NCBI GenBank assembly: GCA_000989955.1
Contig: LBTE01000006.1
Span: forward strand, 124,001 to 188,000
Length of the DNA: 64,000 nucleotides
Source: a candidate division TM6 bacterium GW2011_GWF2_37_49
Lineage (GTDB): Bacteria; Babelota; Babeliae; Babelales; RVW-14
Direction of reading: 5' to 3'
In this document: positions 9,675 to 18,786 of the stretch, one piece after another
Layout of the letters: each line of letters opens with the position of its first letter
How positions within the stretch are numbered: the first letter of the stretch is position 1
Made by a program: the position numbers and the translations under genes
The notes under the pieces: generated by a model
Seen by the model: only the letters and a program-made list of their open reading frames with translations
Databases searched by the model: none
What the model was told of the DNA's origin: nothing

Positions 9675-10604
9675 TTAAAGCCCTTTACATAATCGCTTAA
9701 ACCTTCTTACCCATGCATCAAAAATAATATTGCAACGCTTGGCCATTTTTAAATAAAACGGTTTGGGCTTGATAATTTCCGGGTTTGTGGCAGCAATTTG
9801 TTGATGCAATGATTCAAACAATGATCCAGTTAAAGATTTGTCATCAAACTCTTTTTCGATAAGCATGCCCATGTTATTCAGCTTCAGATCGTAAAAAATG
9901 CCATCCCATTTTTTTACATAATTTTTTAGATCTGAGCGAAATTGATCATGATTGGTTTTGCGTACGGCCAAATTTGCGTGTGGATAGTGCTCGACAAATG
10001 AGTTGGGGCAATCTAAGCATTCATAGCCATTTTCCAACATCTTTAAACACAGATCACCGTCAGCGTAGTAAAAAAAATATAAGTCCTCTTCAGCAAAATT
10101 AACGTCTGCCAGAGCCTTGGTTAGATACATGCCATGGTTTACGTACATCTTGTTGCCAAGCGTACACATGACGTGATATTTTTGCTGAACCGACCAATCG
10201 CGCCAGTAAAATGCCAACGCTCCAACATTTTTTCCACTCACAAGCTGCTGTTCAAAATAATCGTATCCATTTTTTATCGCACCTGGCACAACCAGGCAAT
10301 CATCACTTAGCATACAAGTATATTTACCCTGAGCGCATTTGAAGCCAAGGTTCATAAAATATCCCCACGACCTACGTTTGATTTTTTTGCCGTTCCAATC
10401 GCCTCGATTGTGTTGAGTTATTGTGATGATATCTTTTTGATCATGAAGCCAAGTCATTGATCCATCGATGGATCCGCCATCTATCACGATTATTTCGTAA
10501 TCAAACCCTTCCAAATCTTGTCGTGTCGAATTAATCACAAGTTTTAAAAATTCAAATCTGTTGTAGGAGCCAACCACAACTGATATTTGCTTGTTATATT
10601 TCAT
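9675..10604 (-). CDS. Family 2 glycosyltransferase
   Basis: GT-A fold glycosyltransferase, expected to move a sugar from a nucleotide donor to a surface glycan. The N-terminus has the family pattern SVVVGSYNRFEFL, then EIIVIDGGSIDGS, and an acidic pair SDD near residue 98 in the DxD metal-binding position. The last ~90 residues are basic and may hold the protein to the membrane face. It is the last gene of the minus-strand glycan operon, 19 bases after the fucosyltransferase-like gene, and is followed by the terminator at 9630-9667. Donor and acceptor cannot be told from sequence. Confidence 0.85.
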   Translation of the reverse strand: MKYNKQISVVVGSYNRFEFLKLVINSTRQDLEGFDYEIIVIDGGSIDGSMTWLHDQKDIITITQHNRGDWNGKKIKRRSWGYFMNLGFKCAQGKYTCMLSDDCLVVPGAIKNGYDYFEQQLVSGKNVGALAFYWRDWSVQQKYHVMCTLGNKMYVNHGMYLTKALADVNFAEEDLYFFYYADGDLCLKMLENGYECLDCPNSFVEHYPHANLAVRKTNHDQFRSDLKNYVKKWDGIFYDLKLNNMGMLIEKEFDDKSLTGSLFESLHQQIAATNPEIIKPKPFYLKMAKRCNIIFDAWVRRFKRLCKGL

Positions 10605-10623
10605 AACACCTCTTCAGCTCATT

Positions 10624-11505
10624 TTAATATTCACAAAAAATTTTAAAATCGGTCAACTCAAAATCATGCTTGGTATTTTCAACGATGTAAAGCGGCTTTT
10701 GACCATAAAATGAGGCCCACATCGAGTAAGTGCTTGGCGGGCCGATCAGATAATCGCAATACGAAAGTGCATACAAATCTTCAACGCGATGCCCGGAGGC
10801 TAAAACGCAGTTAAATCCAGCAAAATCACTTAAAATTTGTAACTCATTCGAACAAATCAAAAACACAATCGACTTATCCGGATTAATATTTTTAAATCGC
10901 TCCATCAAGTTTTTATAAACAGAAGTCGAATAAAAATACTTACCACCACAAAACCACTTGTAATCGCCATGCCGAATGTGTACCCCGACAAGTATTTGAC
11001 CTAATTTTCTAGCATCGTCAATTACCTTTTCAATCTCATTTTTATGCTCATCTTCGATAACAAAATAATCTTTTACAGCAGAGGCTTCCGGCTTATCAAG
11101 ATTTGTAAAAACATCGCGCCAGCCATGCAATATTACAACCAAACCATTTTTGGCAGTCCACAAAAAATTTGGATCACAATTCGCTGCATCTAATGCCATG
11201 TCTGACGAGCTAAGATCTATTATCATTAATCTTTTTTTAAAAATATTAATTTTGTTTAAAAATCTGAAGCTCTGAAAGCATAAAAAATACAATAAATCGG
11301 TAACTTTTTTATTCCTGACAAATTTAAAATTTTTCTTGGGGTAACGACAAAATAAATCCAGATTAGATTGCTTAAAATGCCGCTGATACTCAAAAAAAGC
11401 CCAATTCATAACTTTAAGATTATATTTTTGCGATAGAGCAATAAATTTCGCAAACATAAAAAGTCGGTTTGCTAGCTGTCCACAGCGGTTTAATAAAATT
11501 ATCAT
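10624..11505 (-). CDS. Family 11 (alpha-1,2-fucosyltransferase-like) glycosyltransferase
   Basis: The N-terminus carries the GQLANRLFMFA segment typical of GT11/GT10-like fucosyltransferases. Residues near 176 carry HIRHGDY, matching the HxRxxD motif that binds GDP-fucose in GT11. A C-terminal segment (IGPPSTYSMWASFYG) is also typical. Length (293) is usual for the family. It lies 12 bases after a GT4 gene and 19 before a GT2 gene in the same direction. If the donor is GDP-fucose or a related GDP-6-deoxyhexose, the GDP-sugar epimerase/reductase-like gene at 16964 could be relevant; that link is inference. Confidence 0.75.
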   Translation of the reverse strand: MIILLNRCGQLANRLFMFAKFIALSQKYNLKVMNWAFFEYQRHFKQSNLDLFCRYPKKNFKFVRNKKVTDLLYFLCFQSFRFLNKINIFKKRLMIIDLSSSDMALDAANCDPNFLWTAKNGLVVILHGWRDVFTNLDKPEASAVKDYFVIEDEHKNEIEKVIDDARKLGQILVGVHIRHGDYKWFCGGKYFYSTSVYKNLMERFKNINPDKSIVFLICSNELQILSDFAGFNCVLASGHRVEDLYALSYCDYLIGPPSTYSMWASFYGQKPLYIVENTKHDFELTDFKIFCEY

Positions 11506-11517
11506 AAAAGGCCTAGT

Positions 11518-12738
11518 TTATTTTGCCGTATATTCAGATCCAGGCGCCCAACACCTTCTAACAAGTTCAAATTCATCAATCAAATTTGTCACAGATTGAA
11601 GATATTTATCAATGGTAAAAAACTTAACACGTTCTTTGCCTCTTAAAATTAACATTTTTCTGAGCTCTTCATAGTTAATTAATTTAAAAATAGCATCAGC
11701 AAGCTCATTTTCATTTTTTGGGTCAAAAAGAATTGCAGCATCCCCAAGCTGAAATGCCGAACCATTAACGCTTGCAGCAATCACAGGACAACCCAAGCCA
11801 AAAGCCTCCAACGGAGGAATATTATCCGGTCCAAAAAATGATGGGAAAACCAACGCAAACGCCTTTTTGTACAATTCTGATAAAACATTGAAAGGCACTA
11901 CGTTCAAAAAATGCACCTGATCAACTAAATTAAGCTCAGCAACTTTTTGCTGCACAAAACTTAAATTTCCTTTGTCTGATCCAGTAAAAACGGCATGCAT
12001 TTTTATTTCAAATTTTTCTTTCAAAATTTTTAGCGCGAGTAAAATAACAATGTGATTTTTGTGAGGCCAAACCTGTGCAGGGTAAAACAAAAATTTATCG
12101 GGTAAATTATAAACACTTAAATTTACTGATAAATCTGATTGATCCTTGAGCGCAAATTCAGGAGCAGGAAGTGGAATTATTTTTACCCGCTGTTCTGGCA
12201 CACCATAAAATTTGATTACCTCATCCTTGCCAGCCTGATTACCGATTACAACATATGCCGCCCTTGGAATTGCGTAGCAATAACGTTTTTCGCGATCATC
12301 ATATTTCCAGGCCGTTACGCTAACCTCTGGAAAAAAACTCTGACAGCGATGTTCTAAATCCCAAACCGTGTAAACAAATGGTACTTCAACAACTTCAAAT
12401 GCCGGCGTTATAAACCACATTAAATCGATTTTATGTTCTACAGCAGCCCGGTTTAAGGCGTTTTTATATTTTGTTTCAAGATTCATACGCTTAATTTTAC
12501 GAGGAATTCTAAGCAGTTGTTTTTTAAAAAAACACTCATTCTCAAAACCTAAACCAGTATCAATTTTGATAAATTTTGTATCAAATTCATCACTAGAATA
12601 ATCTTCAGAAAAAACATAATATTTGCATCTTCCCTGATAAGACTTCATGGCATTCAATAAGCTTGAACGAAAAGTATTTGCACCTCCAGAGCTATCTCCA
12701 GATGCAACATTTCTCCCAAAATAAAAACCAACCCTCAT
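11518..12738 (-). CDS. Family 4 glycosyltransferase
   Basis: GT-B fold glycosyltransferase of 406 residues. The N-terminal half has SGGANTFRSSL. The C-terminal half has the donor-binding sequence FLFYPAQVWPHKNH followed by PPLEAFGLGCPVIAASV, the EX7E-type signature of GT4 enzymes. Start ATG 12738 gives a standard GT4 opening strand (MRVGFYFG). It is first in a three-gene run with GT11 and GT2 after an interruption by a dispersed repeat (12765-12940). Probably assembles a surface polysaccharide; substrate unknown. Confidence 0.85.
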   Translation of the reverse strand: MRVGFYFGRNVASGDSSGGANTFRSSLLNAMKSYQGRCKYYVFSEDYSSDEFDTKFIKIDTGLGFENECFFKKQLLRIPRKIKRMNLETKYKNALNRAAVEHKIDLMWFITPAFEVVEVPFVYTVWDLEHRCQSFFPEVSVTAWKYDDREKRYCYAIPRAAYVVIGNQAGKDEVIKFYGVPEQRVKIIPLPAPEFALKDQSDLSVNLSVYNLPDKFLFYPAQVWPHKNHIVILLALKILKEKFEIKMHAVFTGSDKGNLSFVQQKVAELNLVDQVHFLNVVPFNVLSELYKKAFALVFPSFFGPDNIPPLEAFGLGCPVIAASVNGSAFQLGDAAILFDPKNENELADAIFKLINYEELRKMLILRGKERVKFFTIDKYLQSVTNLIDEFELVRRCWAPGSEYTAK

Positions 12739-12764
12739 AGCTCAAAACTCCGTATATGTCAGCC

Positions 12765-12940
12765 AATTCAAAGCCATTGGCACTTTTTGCAGTTTTTTGT
12801 AAAATATGCTGACATCACTCTCCAGATCATGTCCAGCAGGGCGTACTATAAATTTTACAAATTTCTTGGCAAAACCGATAAACTCAAGCGTTTCGCAAGC
12901 CATAGTCGATGTATGCCCCTGCATATAAGCATTTTGATCC
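12765..12940 (-). repeat. Dispersed repeat, copy b (minus, diverged)
   Basis: The reverse complement contains CATACATCGACTATGGCTT, GCCAAGAAATTTG, CGCCCTGCTGGACATGATCTGG and AACTGCAAAAAGTGCC, in the same order as the other copies. It fills the gap between the methyltransferase stop (12944) and the GT4 start, splitting an otherwise tightly packed operon. A 91-codon open frame across it is a by-product. Confidence 0.6.
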
Positions 12941-12943
12941 AGG

Positions 12944-13756
12944 CTAAATTTTTTTGCAAATAACACAAGCTCCCCAACTTTGTTCGTTGGGCTGGATACC
13001 TGTAAGCCACTCTTCAAAATTCAAAATTTCAAACCCGCCATGAGCAGCGAACATTTCAAGCTCTGGTTTGAAAAAATATCTCATTTTATGAATTTCTTTA
13101 AAGTCATTAATCTGATTATCCATTTTTGATTGAGCAAAAATGTGAAAATTAACATCAATCACATTTTCATTCAAATGGCTCTCTGGCTCAGATATTCTAG
13201 TTACACGTAAATCATTATTTTCTAAACGCTTAATTTTGACGATTGGTTTTTGCGTCAAAACCGCAGGACCATACCAAAAATCAAAAATCAGAAGCCCATC
13301 CTTATTTAAATGATGCGCAGCAGTTGCAAAAAATGAGTGAATATCGCAATTTGTCGTTAAATAGCTAATCACATGAAAAATAGAAACAACCGCATCAAAT
13401 TTCGAATTAAGATCAAGTCCACGAATGTCGCCGACATCAAATTTTAAGCTTTTTTTTATTGCAAAATTCTGTTCCATTTTTTGCTTAGCCTGCTCGATCA
13501 TGTTTGAGCTGATATCAACTCCGTGTATGTAAAAGCCCTTTTTTGCAAGCATTAATGCATGAATACCGGTACCACATCCAAGATCTAGAATAGATCCAAC
13601 ATTCGATCCATGTTTATTTATTATGCTTTCGATATAATCTGATTCGGCTTTGTAATCCTTGTCTGCATATAATAAATCATAATAAGCAGCGTATAAATTA
13701 AAAGTATCAGAAAAACAATTATTATTTTTACAAGCTGCTTCATTTAAAGTATTCAT
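12944..13756 (-). CDS. Class I SAM-dependent methyltransferase
   Basis: Motif I is VGSILDLGCGTGIHAL near residues 53-68, motif II is HGVDISSNMIEQA, and later segments include FDVGDIRG and VVSIFHVISYL. The fold and length (270) are those of small-molecule methyltransferases. It overlaps the aminotransferase stop by 4 bases (ATGA), so the two are probably made together. In this setting it likely methylates a sugar or amino-sugar intermediate, which is inference. Its last codon lies immediately before repeat copy b. Confidence 0.85.
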   Translation of the reverse strand: MNTLNEAACKNNNCFSDTFNLYAAYYDLLYADKDYKAESDYIESIINKHGSNVGSILDLGCGTGIHALMLAKKGFYIHGVDISSNMIEQAKQKMEQNFAIKKSLKFDVGDIRGLDLNSKFDAVVSIFHVISYLTTNCDIHSFFATAAHHLNKDGLLIFDFWYGPAVLTQKPIVKIKRLENNDLRVTRISEPESHLNENVIDVNFHIFAQSKMDNQINDFKEIHKMRYFFKPELEMFAAHGGFEILNFEEWLTGIQPNEQSWGACVICKKI

Positions 13757-14874
13757 CCCAAAACCTCTTTAACCGCGTTAACAACTATATTCATTTCATC
13801 AGTGGTGATAGCAAGCCCGGATGGAATATAAAAACCACGACGTGCTAAATTTTCAGCCACAGGATATTTTTCATTTTTAAACAAGCCCATATTCTTAAAA
13901 ACTGGTTGCTCATGCATACACCAAAAAAATGGCCGCGTGCCAATATTTTTTTCGGCAAGCCTTTTAATTGCCTCCTGCGCATCAAATTCAACTTCTGGTT
14001 TAAGTATCAAACCAAAAACCCAATAAATATTTTCAGAATAGTCAGTTTTTTGCAATGGCAACTGAATTGTTATCAAATCTCTAAGTTGCTCTGTGTAAAA
14101 TTTGCCCATGGCGCGCTTTTTTGATACAAACTCATCCAATCGCTCAAGCTGCGCTAGGCCTATCGCCGCTTGAAGATTAGTCATCCTAAAATTGAAACCC
14201 AGCTCATCATGCAAAAAACGGCGCTCTGGCTTCATGCAAAGATTTTTTAGAGATCGACACTTTTCGGCAAGCAATGGATTATCTGTAAGAACCATTCCAC
14301 CCTCACCGGTCGTTATGTGTTTATTTGGATAGAAGCTAAACGTACTAATATCACCAAAACTACCGCACGGCGCTCCATTGCAATTCTGACCATGCATTTC
14401 GGCGGCATCTTCAATAATTTTAAGACCGTATTTTTGGGCTAATTCAAAAATAGGATTCATGTTGACCGGTAATCCGTAGATGTGAACAACCATGATAGCC
14501 TTGGTTTTGGGTGTAATTTTTCCCTCTATTTTTGTAACATCCATATTCCATGTCAATGGATCGCTATCCACAACCACAGGCTCTAGCCCTGCACGTATGA
14601 TTGCAGCTGCGCATGAAATAATCGTAAATGTTGGCATGATTACTTGACTACACTTCGGCAAATCAAGCGCTAGCATTGCTAAATCAAGCGCAACAGAACC
14701 ATTGCACAAAGCAATGCCATGTTTTCGATTAACCCTAGCAGCCATCTTTTCTTCAAGCTCTGTGATAAAAGGCCCCTCTGATGAAATCCATCCAGTATCG
14801 ATGCACTGAGTCAAATATTTTTTTTCATTGCCATCCAACAATGGCCTGTTTACAGGGATAAATTGATTATTCAT
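13753..14874 (-). CDS. DegT/DnrJ/EryC1 family sugar aminotransferase
   Basis: PLP-dependent aminotransferase acting on nucleotide-linked keto sugars. The pattern FSFYPNKHITTGEGG near residue 185 holds the expected PLP lysine. HGIALCNGSVALDLAM near residue 52 and IIEDAAEMHG near 155 are also typical. A GTG at 14883 is in frame, but ATG 14874 is preferred because it overlaps the cupin stop as ATGAATAA, the same junction style used at 22374. Followed by the methyltransferase with a 4-base overlap. It probably makes an amino-deoxy sugar for the surface glycan. Confidence 0.9.
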   Translation of the reverse strand: MNNQFIPVNRPLLDGNEKKYLTQCIDTGWISSEGPFITELEEKMAARVNRKHGIALCNGSVALDLAMLALDLPKCSQVIMPTFTIISCAAAIIRAGLEPVVVDSDPLTWNMDVTKIEGKITPKTKAIMVVHIYGLPVNMNPIFELAQKYGLKIIEDAAEMHGQNCNGAPCGSFGDISTFSFYPNKHITTGEGGMVLTDNPLLAEKCRSLKNLCMKPERRFLHDELGFNFRMTNLQAAIGLAQLERLDEFVSKKRAMGKFYTEQLRDLITIQLPLQKTDYSENIYWVFGLILKPEVEFDAQEAIKRLAEKNIGTRPFFWCMHEQPVFKNMGLFKNEKYPVAENLARRGFYIPSGLAITTDEMNIVVNAVKEVLG

Positions 14875-15310
14875 CTTTCTCACTTTTTAAAATAATTTGC
14901 GAATTATTAATCCCATTAAAATGGGTCTTATCCTGATCACCAGCATACGGCCCCTGCTTAACTTCAAACATTTCAACTGATTCCAGAACATCAAAGCCGT
15001 GACCTCCGCTAGCAAGCAAAATAACGTCTCCGGCATTCAAAATTCGACTCTCCAAATAACATTGTTCGTCATCATAAAAATCAACACGCATCTTGCCTTT
15101 TTTAATAAATAAAACTTCATTGGTGTACAAAACTGTGCGAGAAACAAAATTGTGAACGTGCGGCTTAATAACCTTACCTTTTGCATGATTCATGTAAGCA
15201 AGTTGTTGCGAAAAATCATTGGGAGTAAAAAACGAAACACCTTCTTTGGCAAAATCTTTTCTGACAACAATAGCTACTGTAATTTGTTTATTTTTTATAT
15301 ATTCAATCAT
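14867..15310 (-). CDS. Small cupin protein of a sugar-biosynthesis operon
   Basis: A 147-residue single-domain cupin: GKVIKPHVHN (first metal-ligand motif, about residues 45-54), then NEVLFIKKGKMRVDFY and GDVILLASGGHGF. Such cupins often sit next to DegT aminotransferases in glycan loci, where some members are sugar ketoisomerases. This one lacks an unmistakable FdtA signature, so the reaction is open. Its stop overlaps the aminotransferase start by 8 bases. Confidence 0.7.
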   Translation of the reverse strand: MIEYIKNKQITVAIVVRKDFAKEGVSFFTPNDFSQQLAYMNHAKGKVIKPHVHNFVSRTVLYTNEVLFIKKGKMRVDFYDDEQCYLESRILNAGDVILLASGGHGFDVLESVEMFEVKQGPYAGDQDKTHFNGINNSQIILKSEKDE

Positions 15311-15644
15311 TATAAATTTACTAACTTATTTATATTTGTTTGCTTAATAAAATTAAAATATGCCTTTTCAAAAGAACATTTTAATTTATTTACATAATAA
15401 TAATTTTCAATGATTTTATTCATTTTATATTCAAAATTACTTAAATCAAATTGTTCACCAAACCCAAATTATTCAGTAAAATAAATTAATAAAGTCAGAA
15501 GATATCAAAACATTCAAATCAATTGGTTCATAAACAATAACACAGTAAAATTTATTTATAAAATGGGAAAGACTTATGATTTGACTCGTGTCCAATTTAT
15601 AAAAATTATAATCTGGATACCTCGCAGCTTGCTGTGATGAGAAT
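15311..15644 (-). pseudogene. Probable gene remnant between GT4 and cupin
   Basis: Two open stretches in different minus-strand frames join end to end. The first (15685 down to 15473) reads ARYPDYNFYKLDTSQ and VIVYEPIDLNVLISSDFINL. The second (about 15470 down to 15312) reads GEQFDLSNFEYKMNKII and ends KQTNINKLVNL with TAA placed two bases before the cupin ATG, an operon-like junction. This suggests the frameshifted tail of a lost gene, but I recognise no family and AT-rich sequence can imitate this. Confidence 0.35.
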
Positions 15645-16880
15645 TCACTTATTTGCCAAATAATCCAATATAGCCTGCCCCTCATAAATCAATTTATTAA
15701 TGCTGTAATTTTCTTCTACCAAACATTTACAATTTTTACCAATAAAAATGGAATACTCCTCATCATCAAGTAATTTTAAAATAGCTTTTGCAAAATTCGT
15801 AGGATCATCTGCCAATAAAATATGTTTTTCATTTTTCACAGCCAACCCCTCAGCACCTAATGTCGTAGAAACAATTGGCACCCCACAAGCCCCAGCCTCC
15901 AATATTTTGAATCTTGTTCCTGATTCGAAAAATAGTGGAACAATTGCTATATCTGCATTGACAAGATAATGCAAAACAGAATTAACTTTACCATTAATTT
16001 GAATATCTGGATCCTTTATATCTGACAAAACTACATCTGAATTACAGCCAACAATGCAAAATTGTAAATCTTCTTTTTGCTGTTTTAATATAGGCCAAAC
16101 TTCTGATATAAACCATCTTGCAGCCTTATCCATTGGACTGTTTTTCCCAAAAGATCCTGCTAAATAAATATATTTTTTTTTAAAACTTGTAGCTGAAATA
16201 GCAGGAGTAAATGAATAATTCCCCACATCAATCACATTTGAAAATATTTTTATTTTTTCTTTATTTTTAGTTAATCCACGATAATATTCGGCATCAACTT
16301 CTGAAACAGCCGTAGTAACATCACAAAAGCTTGTCCACGATTCTTCTTCTATCTCTTTTAATGAACCATTAAAAAGAATCTCTTCCTTTCTTTTCTGATT
16401 ACTTTCAAAAGGCAACTCTCGCAAAACATATCTAGACCAAACACTATCAGTATCACAGATAAGGCGCAACGATGGATCTAATTGCTTAATCCTCTTCATC
16501 AATTCAAATGAAATATTTCCATAGCCAAACCAAATTGTATTTATTTTATTTTTTTTTGAATACCTAATGATAAACTCAGCATCACTTTCTATATCGGATT
16601 TAGAGCTGCAACCTTTTTTCAATATTTTTATAAATTTTTTAAAAACCCGTTTTATAAAACCGTCACATCTTGCAGATGGTGAATATAAAAATTTATACGA
16701 AATTTTTTTGTAAAATAATTCAGCATTTGCTCCACCAACAAAATTACGATGAACTCTTGAAATAATATGTAATTCACTAATTAAATTTAAAGCTTTTATA
16801 GAATTTTCAATTCTTAAAAAAGGGCCACCTGCTGGCGGGTGCTCTAAAATTGGCGTTGTAAAAAGAACTTTTTTCATCAT
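15645..16880 (-). CDS. Family 4 glycosyltransferase
   Basis: A 411-residue GT-B enzyme. It opens KKVLFTTPILEHPPAGGPFLR-like sequence typical of GT4; the C-terminal half has IYLAGSFGKNSPMDKAA and the donor-site stretch RFKILEAGACGVPIVSTTLG. Start could be either of two adjacent ATGs (16880 or 16877), preceded by TGGAGAT. It is the promoter-proximal gene of the minus-strand glycan operon and is divergent from the epimerase at 16964 across an 83-base AT-rich gap. Substrate unknown. Confidence 0.85.
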   Translation of the reverse strand: MMKKVLFTTPILEHPPAGGPFLRIENSIKALNLISELHIISRVHRNFVGGANAELFYKKISYKFLYSPSARCDGFIKRVFKKFIKILKKGCSSKSDIESDAEFIIRYSKKNKINTIWFGYGNISFELMKRIKQLDPSLRLICDTDSVWSRYVLRELPFESNQKRKEEILFNGSLKEIEEESWTSFCDVTTAVSEVDAEYYRGLTKNKEKIKIFSNVIDVGNYSFTPAISATSFKKKYIYLAGSFGKNSPMDKAARWFISEVWPILKQQKEDLQFCIVGCNSDVVLSDIKDPDIQINGKVNSVLHYLVNADIAIVPLFFESGTRFKILEAGACGVPIVSTTLGAEGLAVKNEKHILLADDPTNFAKAILKLLDDEEYSIFIGKNCKCLVEENYSINKLIYEGQAILDYLANK

Positions 16881-16963
16881 ATCTCCATCTTCATAAAATC
16901 CTTGTTTTAAATATAAAAAAATATTAGTTTAAATTAAAAAAAAATCAAAGAGAAATAAAGGAA

Positions 16964-17947
16964 ATGAAGTATCTAATATTAGGTTCAAGCGGTTTTGTTG
17001 CTCAACACTATATAAAGCATCTAGAAAAGAATAAATCTATAAAAATTATAGGATTAGATATAAATGAGCCAGTTGGTAAAAAATCTAAAAATTTAGAGTT
17101 CATAAAATCATCGCTTCTTGATAGAACATCTTTAAAGAAAATCCTTATTAATACAAATCCAAATTATATAATCCATTTGGCCGCACATAGCTCGGTCGCA
17201 TTTAGCTGGAACCATCCTTATGAAAGCTTTACAAATAATATTTACTGTTTTCTAAATTTAATTGAAGAATTAAGAATATTGAAAAGTAACGCAAAAGTTT
17301 TATTGGTTGGATCCTCTGAAGAATATGGACAAGTGAAATCAACGCACATCCCACTTAAAGAAATAACCAATTTAAATCCACTCAATCCTTATGCAATATC
17401 ACGAGCCACGCAAGAACAATTGGCAAAAGTTTATACAAATGTGTATGGCATCAATATAATAAGCACAAGATCGTTTAACCACATTGGCCCAAATCAACCC
17501 AGTCATTTTGTTGTAAGTTCATTTATAAAACAGGCAGTGGAAATAAAATTTGGATTAAGAAAAAATTTAACATGCGGAAACATCGAAATAATACGTGATT
17601 TTATAGATGTAAGGGATGTCGTTATATCATATGATTTATTGTTAAAATTTGGAAAACCTGGCGAAATTTACAATATTTGTTCTGGCAAGGGTTACGCGCT
17701 TAAAGAAATAATAAATATGATAAAAAAAATTATTAAAATAGATTTCGATACCGTTGTTGACAATTCTTTAATACGCCCAATTGATAATCAAATAATAATA
17801 GGCTCAAACCAAAAACTCATTGATGCAACAGGCTTTAACCAAAATTATTGTATAAAAAAATCACTCATTGATATGATTAAAATAGAAACAGATCGCATTC
17901 AATATGCATACAACATGAATGGCCTGTACGGTATTTCAAACATATAA
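16964..17947 (+). CDS. NAD(P)-dependent nucleotide-sugar epimerase/reductase
   Basis: Extended SDR of the GDP-mannose dehydratase / GDP-4-keto-6-deoxymannose reductase group. The dinucleotide site is LGSSGFVAQHY at residues 5-16, the catalytic Ser lies in VGSSEEYG, and the active-site Tyr in NPYAISRATQE near residue 142; SFNHIGPNQ is typical of the group. The usual YxxxK reads YAISR, with Arg in the Lys position. AAAGGA lies just before the ATG. It is the only plus-strand gene in this part of the island, and its 3' end overlaps the convergent FkbM gene by 49 bases. Likely makes a deoxy-hexose donor; the exact product cannot be told. Confidence 0.8.
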   Translation: MKYLILGSSGFVAQHYIKHLEKNKSIKIIGLDINEPVGKKSKNLEFIKSSLLDRTSLKKILINTNPNYIIHLAAHSSVAFSWNHPYESFTNNIYCFLNLIEELRILKSNAKVLLVGSSEEYGQVKSTHIPLKEITNLNPLNPYAISRATQEQLAKVYTNVYGINIISTRSFNHIGPNQPSHFVVSSFIKQAVEIKFGLRKNLTCGNIEIIRDFIDVRDVVISYDLLLKFGKPGEIYNICSGKGYALKEIINMIKKIIKIDFDTVVDNSLIRPIDNQIIIGSNQKLIDATGFNQNYCIKKSLIDMIKIETDRIQYAYNMNGLYGISNI

Positions 17948-18786
17948 CAACCGCCAAACCTAACTTTATACTCAGGACAATTTTTCAAAATTAAAGATTT
18001 TATTAATTCTGCATTTTCATATTTGTGGTAAACAGCAATAGAAAGCTTTGGTTTAAATTGCTTTAATGTCTTAATTGCTCCTTTAATCAAATCAACTTCA
18101 GCACCCTCAATATCAGCTTTTATAAAATTAATGTTCGAAATTTTATTAGAAAAAACAAAATCATCTAAAGTTGTAACTTCTACCAATTCACTGCCACAAT
18201 TATCCAACTTGGCCATGCAAATATACTTTTCATCATTTTTAAATCTTAAAAATCCAATTTTATCCGATAAACCCTTATCAATCAAAGAAATATTGCCGTT
18301 ATTAATTTCTTTTTCAAATGTCTTGGCAAGCCCTAATTGTAATTGTTTAGCTGGTTCAAACATATAGACCGACCTAGCTCCTGAATTTAACGAATATAGT
18401 GAAAACAATCCTTCACATGCGCCTGCATCAATAACTACGTCATCTTTCTTTACTCGGATAAAATCAGTTTCATATGAATGGGGATTTACATTAGAAGGCA
18501 AAAATGTTTCATTATAAATATAAGCAAGCTCTCCAGGCTTAAATGTTGTATTTGGAACAATAATCTTAAAAGGCTTTAATGTTATACAATTGAATTTGTC
18601 ATCCAATATATCAACCTTTTCTTCAATGTTGTTGCCATAACCGTAAACACAAAGATTAGCTCCAATAAGCCGATCTTTAATGCTAAATTTGTACTTTGAT
18701 AAAAAATCGCCACATATATATTTAATAACAGTTATATTTTTTTGAGCAATCAAAATACATTTATAGATTATATGCTTCAAAATCAT
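17899..18786 (-). CDS. FkbM-family methyltransferase
   Basis: SAM motif I is DVVIDAGACEGLFSLYS near residues 104-120. The FkbM pattern continues with VYMFEPAK, the TTLDDFV segment and FIKADIEGAEVDLIKGA near residues 214-230. FkbM enzymes O-methylate sugars and other small molecules and are common in surface-glycan loci. Residues 1-95 are an extra N-terminal region without a motif I recognise. It overlaps the upstream glycan gene by 4 bases and runs 49 bases into the opposite-strand epimerase. Confidence 0.85.
   Translation of the reverse strand: MILKHIIYKCILIAQKNITVIKYICGDFLSKYKFSIKDRLIGANLCVYGYGNNIEEKVDILDDKFNCITLKPFKIIVPNTTFKPGELAYIYNETFLPSNVNPHSYETDFIRVKKDDVVIDAGACEGLFSLYSLNSGARSVYMFEPAKQLQLGLAKTFEKEINNGNISLIDKGLSDKIGFLRFKNDEKYICMAKLDNCGSELVEVTTLDDFVFSNKISNINFIKADIEGAEVDLIKGAIKTLKQFKPKLSIAVYHKYENAELIKSLILKNCPEYKVRFGGCYMFEIPYRPFMLYAY

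Noticed and set aside
12742..13017. A 91-codon minus-strand open frame between methyltransferase and GT4
   Set aside because: Its first third is the methyltransferase end in another frame and the rest is repeat copy b; homologous repeat copies carry stops in the same frame.
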